Below, piece after piece: positions 19,461 to 27,815 of a stretch of DNA of 64,000 bases (the stretch's first letter is position 1; every line of letters starts with the position of its first letter). This DNA is from Methylobacterium sp. DB0501 (GTDB lineage: Bacteria > Pseudomonadota > Alphaproteobacteria > Rhizobiales > Beijerinckiaceae). Under the pieces are notes generated by a model that searched no databases, was not told the DNA's origin, and saw only the letters and a program-made list of their open reading frames with translations. The stretch is taken from assembly GCF_011043735.1 (NCBI RefSeq), contig NZ_JAAKGV010000001.1, positions 62,001-126,000 of the forward strand, in the 5' to 3' direction. Position numbers and translations under genes: made by a program.

Positions 19461-20042
19461 TCAGGCCGCGAGTCCGGTCTCGACCCGGGCGACCGCATCC
19501 TCGTCGAGATCGAGGGCCTCGGCCAGCATCCGCAGGAAGGTGCGTTCCTGCATCGTGTCGGGATCGATGGCGAGACGGGCCGCCGCGTAGACGTGAGCAC
19601 CGGTCTCGGGGTTCTGCACCCGGTCGGCGATCTCGTCGATCGTCGCCGGGTCCTCGAGCTCGCGGGCGAGCCATTGACGACCGGCGAGGTCGAGGCCGGA
19701 TTCGGCCACCGCCGCGTCGAGGCGCCCGCGCTCGCGGGCATCGATCACCCCGTCGGCCGCCGAGGCCGAGACCATGATGCGCAGGCAGAGCGTCGCGTCG
19801 TCGTCGCTGAGCGACCCGGCCACGAACGGCATTCCCACCGGATCGGCCGCCGGTACCCCACCGGCAGGTGCCTTGCCAGCAGGTGCCTCGCCAGCAGGTG
19901 CCTCGCCAGTGGATGCCTCACCTTGGGTCGCCCGCAGGGCGAGCCCGGTGATCAGCGCCAGCCCGCCGAGAGCGGCGGAAGCCGCGAGCCCACCGCGGCG
20001 GCTGCGCACCAGGGCGTCCAGCACCCGTTTCACCTCGGCCAT
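19461..20042 (-). CDS. DUF533 (YebE-like) inner-membrane protein
   Basis: 193 residues. A single N-terminal hydrophobic stretch (GLAASAALGGLALITGLAL, ~18-36) is followed by a low-complexity Ala/Pro/Gly linker of repeated EAPAG units (~40-62) and then a helical TerB-like DUF533 domain (LCLRIMVSASAADGVIDARE). ATG 20042 has GGGAGGG upstream. The linker is encoded by near-perfect 15-bp repeats at about 19862-19920, a likely site of length variation. YebE-type proteins are linked to envelope stress in enterobacteria; no role can be given here. Confidence 0.82.
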   Translation of the reverse strand: MAEVKRVLDALVRSRRGGLAASAALGGLALITGLALRATQGEASTGEAPAGEAPAGKAPAGGVPAADPVGMPFVAGSLSDDDATLCLRIMVSASAADGVIDARERGRLDAAVAESGLDLAGRQWLARELEDPATIDEIADRVQNPETGAHVYAAARLAIDPDTMQERTFLRMLAEALDLDEDAVARVETGLAA

Positions 20043-20171
20043 CACGCCCTCCCATACCGGTCCACAGTACACTTGCCCGCCGATAACGGTCTCGTGCGGC
20101 TCCGGTTCGTACAAGAACGGCGGATGGCTCCGCCGGTTGCGCCGCCACGCTCGGAGGACCATCTTGCGGCG

Positions 20172-20969
20172 ATGCTCCTCGCCCTGGCCTGGGTCGCGCG
20201 CATGCTCGTGCTCGCGCTCATCCTCCTGTTCCTTCTGCCGCTCGCCACCCACGCCCTGTGGTGGTGGAGCCGCGACGACCTCGCCCCCGACTGGGCCACC
20301 GCCGACTGGTCGAGCGCCCGGCTCCTGCCCGCCGCCGCCGCGGCCCCGGACGCCAGCGTACGGATCTACGCCGCCCGCGTCGGGCGCTGGCGGGGCATCT
20401 TCGCCCACCACACCTGGATCGTCGTCAAGGAGGCGGGCGCCCCGCGCTACACCCGCTACGACGTGGTCGGCTGGGGCCTGCCGGTGCGCACCGACGCCTA
20501 CGCGGCCGATGCGCGCTGGTTCGGCAACCCGCCGCAGGTCGTGCTCGCCCTCGACGGCGAGGCGGCGTCCCGCGCCGTGCCGCGGATCCGCGAGGCGGTC
20601 GCGACCTATCCGTACCGGACGGCCGGCAGCTACAGCGCCTGGCCGGGGCCGAACTCCAACACCTTCGTGGCCCACGTGCTGCGGGCGGTGCCGGAACTCG
20701 CGGTGGCGCTGCCGCCGACGGCCTTGGGCAAGGATTTTTCGGAAACCCTCATCGCCTGGACGCCGAGCCGCACCGGCGTGCAGCTCTCAGGCAGGGGCTA
20801 TCTCGGCCTCACCCTGGGCTGGGTCGAGGGGATCGAGGTCAACATCCTCGGGACGGTGGCCGGCCTCGACCTGCGCCGTCCGGCCCTGAAGCTGCCCGGC
20901 TGGGGCCGCATCGGCATGGACCCGGCGGGGGCGACCGAGACGCTGATCGCGCCGACGGCGCGCAGCTGA
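20172..20969 (+). CDS. DUF3750 domain membrane-anchored protein
   Basis: 265 residues from ATG 20172. One N-terminal helix (LALAWVARMLVLALILLFLL) is followed by a periplasmic domain with the family pattern IFAHHTWIVVKEAGAPRYTR, PYRTAGSYSAWPGPNSNTF and VEGIEVNILGTVAGLD. The GPNSNTF segment, with conserved His and Asn, hints at an NlpC/permuted-papain-like fold, but no activity is established. GGAGGA lies 13 nt upstream; ATG 20124 is the alternative start and would add 16 residues. It is divergent from DUF533. Confidence 0.82.
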   Translation: MLLALAWVARMLVLALILLFLLPLATHALWWWSRDDLAPDWATADWSSARLLPAAAAAPDASVRIYAARVGRWRGIFAHHTWIVVKEAGAPRYTRYDVVGWGLPVRTDAYAADARWFGNPPQVVLALDGEAASRAVPRIREAVATYPYRTAGSYSAWPGPNSNTFVAHVLRAVPELAVALPPTALGKDFSETLIAWTPSRTGVQLSGRGYLGLTLGWVEGIEVNILGTVAGLDLRRPALKLPGWGRIGMDPAGATETLIAPTARS

Positions 20970-21146
20970 CACCGGCATCTCGGGCCGCCGGCATGAGCCG
21001 GCACGGCCCGGTCGACGACGAGAGAAATCCCCAGGCTTCCCCAAGGGAGGGGAGCCGCGTGTCAGGACACCCTCTGTCGCCCGATCCCCTCATCGCGCGG
21101 GTTTGAGAATTCTCTCCGGGTGGGTCGTGAACCAAATCATGGTGCA

Positions 21147-21160
21147 GTGCGTTAACGCAC
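21147..21160. promoter_or_regulatory. 14-bp perfect palindrome upstream of a small ORF
   Basis: GTGCGTTAACGCAC is perfectly palindromic and lies 22 bp before the ATG at 21183. The 20970-21182 interval otherwise shows nothing I recognise. It may be an operator; no cognate regulator is obvious. Confidence 0.35.
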
Positions 21161-21182
21161 GTCCCGAGGCTCGCACCGTTCC

Positions 21183-21398
21183 ATGTCCAGATCCCGATTC
21201 GTCAAGGCCGACGCTCCCCCCTCCTCCCTCGTCGGCCCCTATGCCGCCGTCCTCACAGGCGTCTCGCGCGGCTTGCAGGATCTGTTCCCGCCGGTCGAGC
21301 CGACCTGTGCGACGCACAACGCCACGCGCGAGGACGAGCGGGACGCCGTCGCCCCGGTGCTGCGGGCCCGCATGCCGGCGGAGCCGCGGTTGAGCTGA
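21183..21398 (+). CDS. Possible small hypothetical protein
   Basis: 71 codons from ATG 21183 with G/C-rich third positions like the neighbouring genes, ending just before the convergent LacI gene. The peptide (MSRSRFVKADAPPSSLVGPY...) has no recognisable domain, signal or membrane segment, and there is no good ribosome-binding site. The palindrome just upstream is the main reason to consider it real. It could equally be a chance frame. Confidence 0.35.
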   Translation: MSRSRFVKADAPPSSLVGPYAAVLTGVSRGLQDLFPPVEPTCATHNATREDERDAVAPVLRARMPAEPRLS

Positions 21399-21403
21399 CC
21401 GGT

Positions 21404-22441
21404 TCACCCGGTCGTCGTTTCCCGCAGGAGCAGCCGGATCCCGAGATCGACCACCGTCGGCTCCCCCGTCTCGCCGTCGAGGAGCCGGATCAGCATCTCT
21501 CCCGTGCGCCGGCCGATCTCCACGGGATCGACCGCGATGGTCGAGAGCCGCGGCACGCATTGGCGTCCGATCTCGAAATCGCCGAAGCCGAGGAGCTGCA
21601 CGTCCTGCGGCACCCGGATGCCGCGGCGCCGGCACTCCATCAGCGCGCCGAAGGTCGAGATGTCGGAGACGAGGAACACCGCGTCGGCCCCGCCGCGACC
21701 GAGGAGCGCCGTCATCGCCTCGGCCCCGTGCGCGAAGGCGCCCGCCACCCGCCCGTGATGCAGGATCAGGTCGTCGGCGAGCCCCGCCGCCAGCAGACCG
21801 TCGCGAAAGCCGCGCAGGCGCTCCTCGCCGCGAAAGTCCCGGGCCTCGCCGGTGCGCTCCGGCCCAAGGCCGGCGATGCGAGTCGCCCCCCGGTCGATCA
21901 GCGCCGTCGCGGCGAGCCGGCCGACCTCGTAGTTCGAGAACCCGACCGCCCGGTCGATCGGCGTCTCGGGCCGGTCCCAGATCTCCACCACCGGCACCCC
22001 GGCGCGGGCGAGGAGGTCGCGGGCCATTTGCGAGCGGTGCATGCCTGAGACCACGATCGCGTCCGGGCGGCGCGAGAGCATCGCGCGCAGCACCACCTCC
22101 TCCTCCGCCACCGAGTAGCCGGTGAAGCCGATGAGCGGCTGGTAGCCGCGCGGGCGCATCGCCGCGGTGAGGCCGGCGGCGGTGTCGGCGAAGTTCGGGT
22201 TGATCAGCGTCGGGACGATCAGGGCGACGAAGCCGGTGCGCCGCGACGACAGGCCCCCCGCTCCGCGATCCGGCACGTAGCCGAGTTCATCGATCGCTGC
22301 CATCACCCGCGCCCGCGTCTCCTCCGAGACGAGGCCGGGATCGGCGAGCGTGCGCGAGACCGTCATCGGCGAGACGCCGGCAAGGCGCGACACGTCGCGC
22401 ATCGTCGGCGCCCGCCGGGCCGGGGGGCGCGGGTCGGACAC
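21404..22441 (-). CDS. LacI/GntR-type repressor of the idonate/gluconate locus
   Basis: 345 residues from GTG 22441. The helix-turn-helix (MRDVSRLAGVSPMTVSRTL) begins around residue 15, and the sensor domain contains FVALIVPTLINPNFADTAAG and LLGFGDFEIGRQCVPRLSTI. It matches the GntR/IdnR-like branch of LacI regulators. The start codon lies 11 bp after the idnD stop, so it is co-transcribed with idnD. Gluconate, idonate or a keto-derivative is the inferred effector. A GntR-like operator sequence is found at 23604-23617 between idnD and the divergent dehydrogenase. Confidence 0.88.
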   Translation of the reverse strand: MSDPRPPARRAPTMRDVSRLAGVSPMTVSRTLADPGLVSEETRARVMAAIDELGYVPDRGAGGLSSRRTGFVALIVPTLINPNFADTAAGLTAAMRPRGYQPLIGFTGYSVAEEEVVLRAMLSRRPDAIVVSGMHRSQMARDLLARAGVPVVEIWDRPETPIDRAVGFSNYEVGRLAATALIDRGATRIAGLGPERTGEARDFRGEERLRGFRDGLLAAGLADDLILHHGRVAGAFAHGAEAMTALLGRGGADAVFLVSDISTFGALMECRRRGIRVPQDVQLLGFGDFEIGRQCVPRLSTIAVDPVEIGRRTGEMLIRLLDGETGEPTVVDLGIRLLLRETTTG

Positions 22442-22452
22442 GAGGCCCGTGC

Positions 22453-23493
22453 CTAGAAGGCGAGGTGGACCTTGATCGCCCGGGCACGGTCGCCGGCGAG
22501 CGCGAAGGCCTCGTCGGCCCGGGACATCGGCAGCTCGGCCGAGAGGATCGGCGCGACGTCGATGCGGCCGGCCGCGAGCAGCGCCACCGCCGTGCGGTAC
22601 TCCTCGTGGAAGCGGAAGGCGCCGACGAAATCGATCTCGCGGGCCATCAGGAGGTTGGCCGGCACCGGCACGTCGCCGGGCGGCATCATGCCGAGCTGCA
22701 CCACCCGGCCGCCCGGCCGCACCACCCGGAACAGCGAGGCCAAGGCCGCCGGCGCGCCGGTGGCTTCGAGCGCGACGTCGAAGGTGCCCTTGTCGGCCTC
22801 GTAGGCGGCTAGCCGGTCCGGCTCGTCGGCGACGTTGATGGTCTCGGCGGCACCGATCTCGCGGGCGATGGCGAGCGGCGCGTCCGACAGGTCGGTGCAG
22901 ACGATCCGGCGGGCGCCCGCGAGCTTCGCCGCCATCAGGCACAGGAGCCCGATCGGCCCGGCCCCGGCGATGAGGACGTGGCGGCCGAGCAGCTCGCCGG
23001 CCCGGCGGATTCCGTGGAGCGCCACCGCCAGCGGCTCGCCGCAGGCGGCGACCCGCATCGGCATCGCGTCGGGGATCGGCACGCACTGGTCGGCGCGGGC
23101 GAGGAAGTGCTCGCTGAAGCCGCCCTGGACGTGCGGGAAGATCGCCGCCGACCCGAAGAAGCGCATGTTGCGGCACAGGTTCGCGCGGCCGGCGCGGCAA
23201 TAGTCGCACGCGAGGCAGGGCCGGCTCGGATCGACCGCGACCCGGTCGCCGGGCTTGACGCTCGTGACGCTGCGGCCGACCCGGGTCACCGTGCCGGCGA
23301 CCTCGTGGCCGAGCACCATCGGCTCGCGGAGCGAGAAGTCGCCGACCCGGCCCTTGCCGTAATAGGACAGATCCGAGCCGCAGATGCCGCCGGCGCCGAG
23401 CGCCACCACGACCTCGTCCGCCTCCGGCTCGCGCAGGGTGATCGCCTCGATCCGCAGGTCCTTGGCGGCGTGAATGCGCGCGGCGAGCGTCAT
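22453..23493 (-). CDS. idnD: Zinc-dependent alcohol dehydrogenase, probable L-idonate 5-dehydrogenase
   Basis: 346 residues of the medium-chain dehydrogenase family. Catalytic zinc ligands are in GGICGSDLSYYG and LGHEVAGTV, structural zinc cysteines in CLACDYCRAGRANLC, and the NAD motif is GAGPIGL. L-idonate 5-dehydrogenase oxidises L-idonate to 5-keto-D-gluconate, which the divergently encoded gluconate 5-dehydrogenase reduces to gluconate. ATG 23493 has AAGGAG upstream. Sorbitol/xylitol dehydrogenase is the main alternative; the paired dehydrogenase and GntR-like regulator favour idonate. Confidence 0.83.
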   Translation of the reverse strand: MTLAARIHAAKDLRIEAITLREPEADEVVVALGAGGICGSDLSYYGKGRVGDFSLREPMVLGHEVAGTVTRVGRSVTSVKPGDRVAVDPSRPCLACDYCRAGRANLCRNMRFFGSAAIFPHVQGGFSEHFLARADQCVPIPDAMPMRVAACGEPLAVALHGIRRAGELLGRHVLIAGAGPIGLLCLMAAKLAGARRIVCTDLSDAPLAIAREIGAAETINVADEPDRLAAYEADKGTFDVALEATGAPAALASLFRVVRPGGRVVQLGMMPPGDVPVPANLLMAREIDFVGAFRFHEEYRTAVALLAAGRIDVAPILSAELPMSRADEAFALAGDRARAIKVHLAF

Positions 23494-23540
23494 GGGCGTC
23501 GTCTCCTTCCCTAGGGCTCCCTGCCCTCGGGCTCCCGTCC

Positions 23541-23573
23541 TGGGGCTCCCTTGGGGCTCCCTTGGGGCTCCCT
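23541..23573. repeat. Triplicated 11-bp direct repeat in the idnD leader
   Basis: Three exact tandem units of TGGGGCTCCCT, preceded by degenerate GGGCTCCC copies from 23513. They occupy the 5' leader of idnD in the divergent promoter region. Confidence 0.75.
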
Positions 23574-23603
23574 TGCCGCGGGGCGCCGGGATGCCGCTTG
23601 CCT

Positions 23604-23617
23604 TGGTACCGGCACCA
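23604..23617. promoter_or_regulatory. GntR/IdnR-like operator in the divergent idonate promoter
   Basis: TGGTACCGGCACCA is a near-palindrome (6 of 7 positions) centred on CCGG. It closely resembles the TGTTACCGGTAACA-type sites of E. coli GntR/IdnR. It lies between idnD (starts 23493) and the dehydrogenase starting at 23695, as expected for control by the neighbouring LacI-family repressor. Confidence 0.5.
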
Positions 23618-23694
23618 TGCTTCCTTCGCGGCACGAGCGCAACCGCGGGAGCGGCCCTCACGGCCCCCGACGCGCCGAGGGAGAGGAAGCGCCT

Positions 23695-24462
23695 GTGTCG
23701 ACCGCCTTGTTCGATCTGTCGGGCCGTCGCGCCCTGGTGACCGGCTCCAGCCAGGGCATCGGCCTGTCGCTGGCGCTCGGCCTCGGCCGTGCCGGGGCGT
23801 CGATCGTGCTCAACGGCCGCGATCCGGTCAAGCTCGATGCGGCCGCGGCCGGCTTGAGGGAAGAGGGCCTCACCGTCGAGGCCGCGGCCTTCGACGTGTC
23901 GGATGCGGCTGCCGTGAAGGCGGGGGTGGACCGGATCGAGGCCGAGATCGGCGCCGTCGACATCCTGGTCAACAATGCCGGCATCCAGCGCCGCGCACCG
24001 CTCGAGGACTATCCCGTCGAGACCTGGCACGAGCTGATGCGGATCAACCTCGACAGCGTGTTCTATGTCGGCCAGGCGGTGGCCCGGCACATGATCGCGC
24101 GCAAGCGCGGCAAGATCATCAACATCGCCAGCCTCCAGAGCGAGGCGGCGCGCTACTCGATCGCCCCCTACACCGCCTCGAAGGGCGCGGTGAAGAACCT
24201 GACCAAGGGCATGTGCACCGACTGGGCCCGCCACGGCCTCCAGGTGAACGGCATCGGTCCGGGCTACTTCGCGACGCCGCTGAACCAGGCGCTGATCGAG
24301 AACCCGGAATTCGACGCCTGGCTGAAGAACCGCACCCCCGCCGGGCGCTGGGGCCGGGTGGAGGAGTTGCAGGGCGCGGCGATCTTCCTCGCCTCGGCGG
24401 CATCGGACTTCGTCAACGGGCAGATCCTGTACGTGGATGGGGGTGTGCTGGCGACTTTGTGA
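23695..24462 (+). CDS. idnO: SDR oxidoreductase, probable gluconate 5-dehydrogenase
   Basis: 255 residues from a GTG start preceded by GGGAGAGGAAG. The cofactor motif GSSQGIG is at ~18-24, NNAG in ILVNNAGIQRRAPLEDYP, and YxxxK in YTASKGAVKNLTKG. The NNAGIQRR stretch and length fit gluconate 5-dehydrogenase, which reversibly reduces 5-keto-D-gluconate to D-gluconate. Divergent idnD would supply 5-keto-gluconate, completing an idonate-to-gluconate route. Gluconate kinase is not in the window. Confidence 0.85.
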   Translation: MSTALFDLSGRRALVTGSSQGIGLSLALGLGRAGASIVLNGRDPVKLDAAAAGLREEGLTVEAAAFDVSDAAAVKAGVDRIEAEIGAVDILVNNAGIQRRAPLEDYPVETWHELMRINLDSVFYVGQAVARHMIARKRGKIINIASLQSEAARYSIAPYTASKGAVKNLTKGMCTDWARHGLQVNGIGPGYFATPLNQALIENPEFDAWLKNRTPAGRWGRVEELQGAAIFLASAASDFVNGQILYVDGGVLATL

Positions 24463-24528
24463 GGGGGGGTGCAGCGCCCGCTCGATCGGCAAGAACCATC
24501 GGGCACTCACCGCGCCTATGAAGCTCCA

Positions 24529-24676
24529 TCTCATCCCGGGGCTCGCCGCGGGCGAGAGGCCGGGATCCATGATCGCCGGCAATATGGAATTCGGCGGAAT
24601 GCGTGCCGCTCCATCCTGGAATCTCGGCGTTCACGGATCCCGGAATCCGCCGCGCGGCCCCGGGATGACGCGGAGG
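24529..24676. repeat. Dispersed palindrome cluster (CCCGGG family), copy 3
   Basis: The 256-bp gap after the gluconate dehydrogenase holds CATCCCGGGGCTCGCC...GGCCGGGATCC (24531-24567) and then CGGATCCCGGAATCC...CCCCGGGATGACG (to 24670). The two halves face each other, so the whole block can fold. No gene is visible in it. Confidence 0.6.
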
Positions 24677-24718
24677 GTGTCGGACCCGACCCTGCCGGTC
24701 CGACCCCTTCTCCCTTCC

Positions 24719-25426
24719 TCAGAACACCCGCTTCTCCCGGACCTGCCCGTCGAAGCCGACATGCAGCATCCGCTCCTTGCCGTCCTGCCCCTTGGCGGCG
24801 ACCTCCAGGTGCCGCGGCCCGCGGCCGGCGACGCGGACATCCGTGTAGCCGGCATCCGTGACCGCCTTGGTGAGGGCCGGGACGTCGACGCTCGGCCCGA
24901 GACCGGCCTTGTCCCTGGCCCAGTCGAGGCCGCCGGGGGGCGGGCCGACCGGGCGGAGGGAGTCGGTCCTGCCGTCGGCGCGGGTGAGCGCGCCGGCATG
25001 CAGGAAGCCGTTCTCGAACCGCCCCTGTACCGTCACGCTCTCGCCCTTGGCGACGAGGGTGCCGCCCTCCCCGGCCCGCCCGGTCTCGACCAGCGCCCGG
25101 CCGGTGCCGTCCTGGAGGATGAACTTGTTGCCGAAGATCTCGGCGACCTCGCCCTTGGCGGCAATGGCGCCGGAGGGCGCGAGGGCGCTCACGGCGACCG
25201 GGGCGACGGGGGTCAGCGCGGTCTGGGCCGGCTGGGCGAGGGAGAAGCCGACGGCGCCGAGCGCCAGCGGCACCGCGACGGCGCCCACGAGGAGGCCGCG
25301 GCGGGGCCGGGCGCGCGGGGCGGCGGAGGCCGCGGTCCCGGCCGCGCCGGTCTCGACCTTGGTGGCCTCGACCTTGGAGGCCTCGATCTCGGTGGCCTTG
25401 CCCTCGATGGTGGTGTGGTCGGTCAT
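24719..25426 (-). CDS. Membrane-anchored protein with OB-fold-like and PepSY-like regions
   Basis: 235 residues. A polar, Ala/Thr/Glu-rich N-terminus (1-40) is followed by one hydrophobic segment (LLVGAVAVPLALGAVGFSLA, ~45-64) and an extracytoplasmic part. Residues ~85-145 (GEVAEIFGNKFILQDGTG) look like a bacterial OB-fold (YgiW/BOF type). The C-terminal ~60 residues (ALTKAVTDAGYTDVRV ... MLHVGFDGQVREKRVF) look PepSY-like. Both calls are from pattern only. It is divergent from a PhoP/PhoQ-like two-component pair 149 bp away, so it is a likely target or sensor partner. Confidence 0.72.
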   Translation of the reverse strand: MTDHTTIEGKATEIEASKVEATKVETGAAGTAASAAPRARPRRGLLVGAVAVPLALGAVGFSLAQPAQTALTPVAPVAVSALAPSGAIAAKGEVAEIFGNKFILQDGTGRALVETGRAGEGGTLVAKGESVTVQGRFENGFLHAGALTRADGRTDSLRPVGPPPGGLDWARDKAGLGPSVDVPALTKAVTDAGYTDVRVAGRGPRHLEVAAKGQDGKERMLHVGFDGQVREKRVF

Positions 25427-25575
25427 CTGCTGGATCCTTCGTCGTTGAGGCCCGTTGCGGGTTGGCGCTCTTCTACGTCAGGCCCGGGAACCGGGTCTGA
25501 ACCGGGCCGTTCAGGTTCGGTTAAACCGCCGGGACTACGGCGGAATCCGCTCCACTCACCCGACATCGATCACCC

Positions 25576-26244
25576 ATGAAGCTCCTGCTCGTCGAGGACG
25601 ATGCCGCCCTCGCCGCCGAGATCCTGAGGGTCCTGCGCGCCGAGAACTGCGCCGTCGACCACGCCCGCAACGGCGAGGACGGCGCCCATCTCGGCGACAC
25701 CGAGACCTACGACGCGGCGGTGCTCGATCTCGGCCTGCCGAAGCGCGACGGCCTTTCGGTGCTGCAGGGCTGGCGCGCCGCCGGACGCACCCTGCCGGTG
25801 CTGATCCTGACCGCGCGCGACGCCTGGAGCGACAAGGTGGCGGGCTTCAAGGCCGGGGCCGACGACTACCTGGTGAAGCCGTTCCGGGTCGAGGAGCTGG
25901 TGATCCGCCTGCGTGCCCTGGTGCGCCGCGCCGCGGCCCACGGCGCCACGTCGGTCACCTGCGGGCCGGTCAGCTTCGATCCCGGCCTCGGCGCCTTCAC
26001 CCGCGACGGGCTGCCCTTGAAGCTCACCGGGCTCGAATGGCGGGTCCTGGCCTGCCTGATCCTGCGCCGCGACGGCGTGGTGCCCCGGGGCGAGCTGCTG
26101 GAGCGGGTCTACGAGGGCGACGCCGAGGTCGATTCGAACTCGGTCGAGGTCATCATCACCCGGCTGCGCCGCAAGATCGCCCCGGCCCGGATCGAGACCG
26201 TCCGCGGCCACGGCTACCGGCTCACCGCCGGGGAGGCGTCGTGA
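25576..26244 (+). CDS. OmpR-family response regulator
   Basis: 222 residues. The receiver domain (1-~115) has acidic residues in LLVEDDAALA, phosphoacceptor D51 in VLDLGLPKRDG, and the KPF lysine in DDYLVKPFRVEEL. The C-terminal winged helix (~125-220) ends in RGHGYRL. It resembles the PhoP/QseB/TctD group that responds to divalent cations or envelope signals. The stop codon overlaps the sensor kinase start (TGATG), so the two are translationally coupled. Confidence 0.93.
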   Translation: MKLLLVEDDAALAAEILRVLRAENCAVDHARNGEDGAHLGDTETYDAAVLDLGLPKRDGLSVLQGWRAAGRTLPVLILTARDAWSDKVAGFKAGADDYLVKPFRVEELVIRLRALVRRAAAHGATSVTCGPVSFDPGLGAFTRDGLPLKLTGLEWRVLACLILRRDGVVPRGELLERVYEGDAEVDSNSVEVIITRLRRKIAPARIETVRGHGYRLTAGEAS

Positions 26245-27563
26245 TGGGGCTGGGCCAGATCGGCTCCCTGCGCCGGCGCCTGCTCCTCGGGGCGCTGGCT
26301 CTGATCGCGGTGGCCCTGGTGGTGGCCGGCCTCGCCATCGGGCTGATCCTCGCCCGCTTCGTGCGCGGGCAGATCGATTCCCGGCTCGACGCCCAGATCG
26401 TGTCCCTGGCCTCGGGGCTGGAGCCGGGCCCGTCCTTGCGCCTGTCCCGCGATTTCGACGCGCCGCCCTTCGACCGGCCGGGCTCGGGCTGGACCTGGCA
26501 GATCCGGCGGGGCGCGGCCGTCCTCGGCTCCGCCTCGCTCGTCGGCCGGCCCCTCGATGTGGCGGCGGCTCCGGATGGGGACGACCGGCCGCACCCGGCG
26601 GAGGGCAGCGGCCCGCGCGGCGAGGCGCTGATCCTGCGCGTCCTCTCGCTCCCGGACGGGACCGTGGTGACGGCGAGCGCACCGCGCGAGGCCCTCTACG
26701 GCCCGTTGCGCGAGGCCGGGCTGGCGCTCGCCGCGAGCCTCGGCGTGCTGGGCGTGTGCCTCGCGGCCGGCGCGGTGGCGCAGGTGCGCCTCGGTCTCAA
26801 GCCCCTGGACCGGCTGCGCCGGGAGCTGGAAGCGGTGCGGGCGGGCCGGCGCGAGCGGGTGCCCGAGCCGCAGCCCGCCGAGATCCGGCCGCTCGCCGCC
26901 GAGATCAACGCCCTCCTCGACCAGAACGCGGCGCAGCTCGCCCAGGCCCGCACCCATGTGGCGAACCTCGCCCACGGCCTGAAGACGCCGCTCGCCACGC
27001 TGTCGCTCGCCCTGTCCGAGCCCGGCCGCGATCCGGACGGGCGCCTGGCCCACCTCGTCGGCAGCCTCGACCGCGGGGTGCGCCACCATCTGCGCCGCGC
27101 CCGCAGCGCCGCTCTCACCGGGGCGACGCGGATCCGCACCGGGCTGGCCGGGCCGGTCGCCGACCTCGCCGGCACGCTCGAGCGGCTCCACGCCGAGAAG
27201 GGGGTGCGGGTGACCCACGAGATCCCCCCCGGCCTCGCGGTGGCTTGCGACCCGCAGGATCTCGACGAGATGCTCGGCAACCTGATCGACAATGCCTGTA
27301 CGTGGTGCACCGGCATGGTGCGGGTGTCGGCGGAAGGCGCACGGAGCGACGTGGTGGTGACGATCGAGGATGACGGCCCCGGCCTCGGGCCGGAGGCGCT
27401 GGCGGCGGTGGCGCAGCGCGGCCGGCGCCTCGACGAGACCGTGCCGGGCCACGGCTTCGGCCTGGCGATCACCACGGAACTGGCGGAGCTCTACGGCGGC
27501 GGGCTGGAGCTCGACCGGTCGGGGATGGGGGGGTTGCGGGCGCGGCTGCGGTTGCCGGGGTGA
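26244..27563 (+). CDS. PhoQ-like sensor histidine kinase
   Basis: 439 residues. TM1 (~12-36) and TM2 (~155-178) enclose a ~115-residue periplasmic sensor. A HAMP-like linker follows, then the H-box with H244 in NLAHGLKTPLATLSLAL, the N-box LIDNACTW, G1 in DDGPGLG and G2 in GHGFGLAI. The NLAHGLKTPL H-box is typical of the PhoQ-type family. ATG 26244 overlaps the regulator's stop; GTG 26241 in the same frame is also possible. Signal unknown; the divergent PepSY-like protein is a candidate partner. Confidence 0.92.
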   Translation: MGLGQIGSLRRRLLLGALALIAVALVVAGLAIGLILARFVRGQIDSRLDAQIVSLASGLEPGPSLRLSRDFDAPPFDRPGSGWTWQIRRGAAVLGSASLVGRPLDVAAAPDGDDRPHPAEGSGPRGEALILRVLSLPDGTVVTASAPREALYGPLREAGLALAASLGVLGVCLAAGAVAQVRLGLKPLDRLRRELEAVRAGRRERVPEPQPAEIRPLAAEINALLDQNAAQLAQARTHVANLAHGLKTPLATLSLALSEPGRDPDGRLAHLVGSLDRGVRHHLRRARSAALTGATRIRTGLAGPVADLAGTLERLHAEKGVRVTHEIPPGLAVACDPQDLDEMLGNLIDNACTWCTGMVRVSAEGARSDVVVTIEDDGPGLGPEALAAVAQRGRRLDETVPGHGFGLAITTELAELYGGGLELDRSGMGGLRARLRLPG

Positions 27564-27620
27564 GCGGGTGCCGGCGACGGCCGGAACTCGTTCTCCTCAG
27601 CGGGAAGACCACCCGCCGGG

Positions 27621-27761
27621 TCATCCCGGGGGCCGCGCAACGGAACCCGGGATCCATGAACACCGACGCTTCAGGATGACGCGGAACGAGTTCCGCACGG
27701 TTCTTCCCCGTCGACGGCCACGGATCCCGGGTTCTCGGCTGCGCCGAGCCCCAGGATGACG
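27621..27761. repeat. Dispersed palindrome cluster (CCCGGG family), copy 4
   Basis: The 252-bp gap between the kinase and the YebC gene contains TCATCCCGGGGGCCGCGCAA with GAACCCGGGATCC, and later CGGATCCCGGGTTCTCGGCT with CCAGGATGACGC. As in copies 3 and 7, two half-elements in opposite orientation bracket about 70 bp. Confidence 0.65.
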
Positions 27762-27815
27762 CAGCAAATGTCAAAATCGGGCTTCATTCGTTCGCGTTCG
27801 GAAGCGAATGGAACC

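Noticed and set aside
19862-19920. Short direct repeats considered as a CRISPR array
   Set aside because: Units are 15 bp, contiguous without spacers, and in frame within a gene.
23541-23573. 11-bp direct repeats considered as iterons or CRISPR
   Set aside because: Contiguous, only three units, no replication protein or cas gene nearby.
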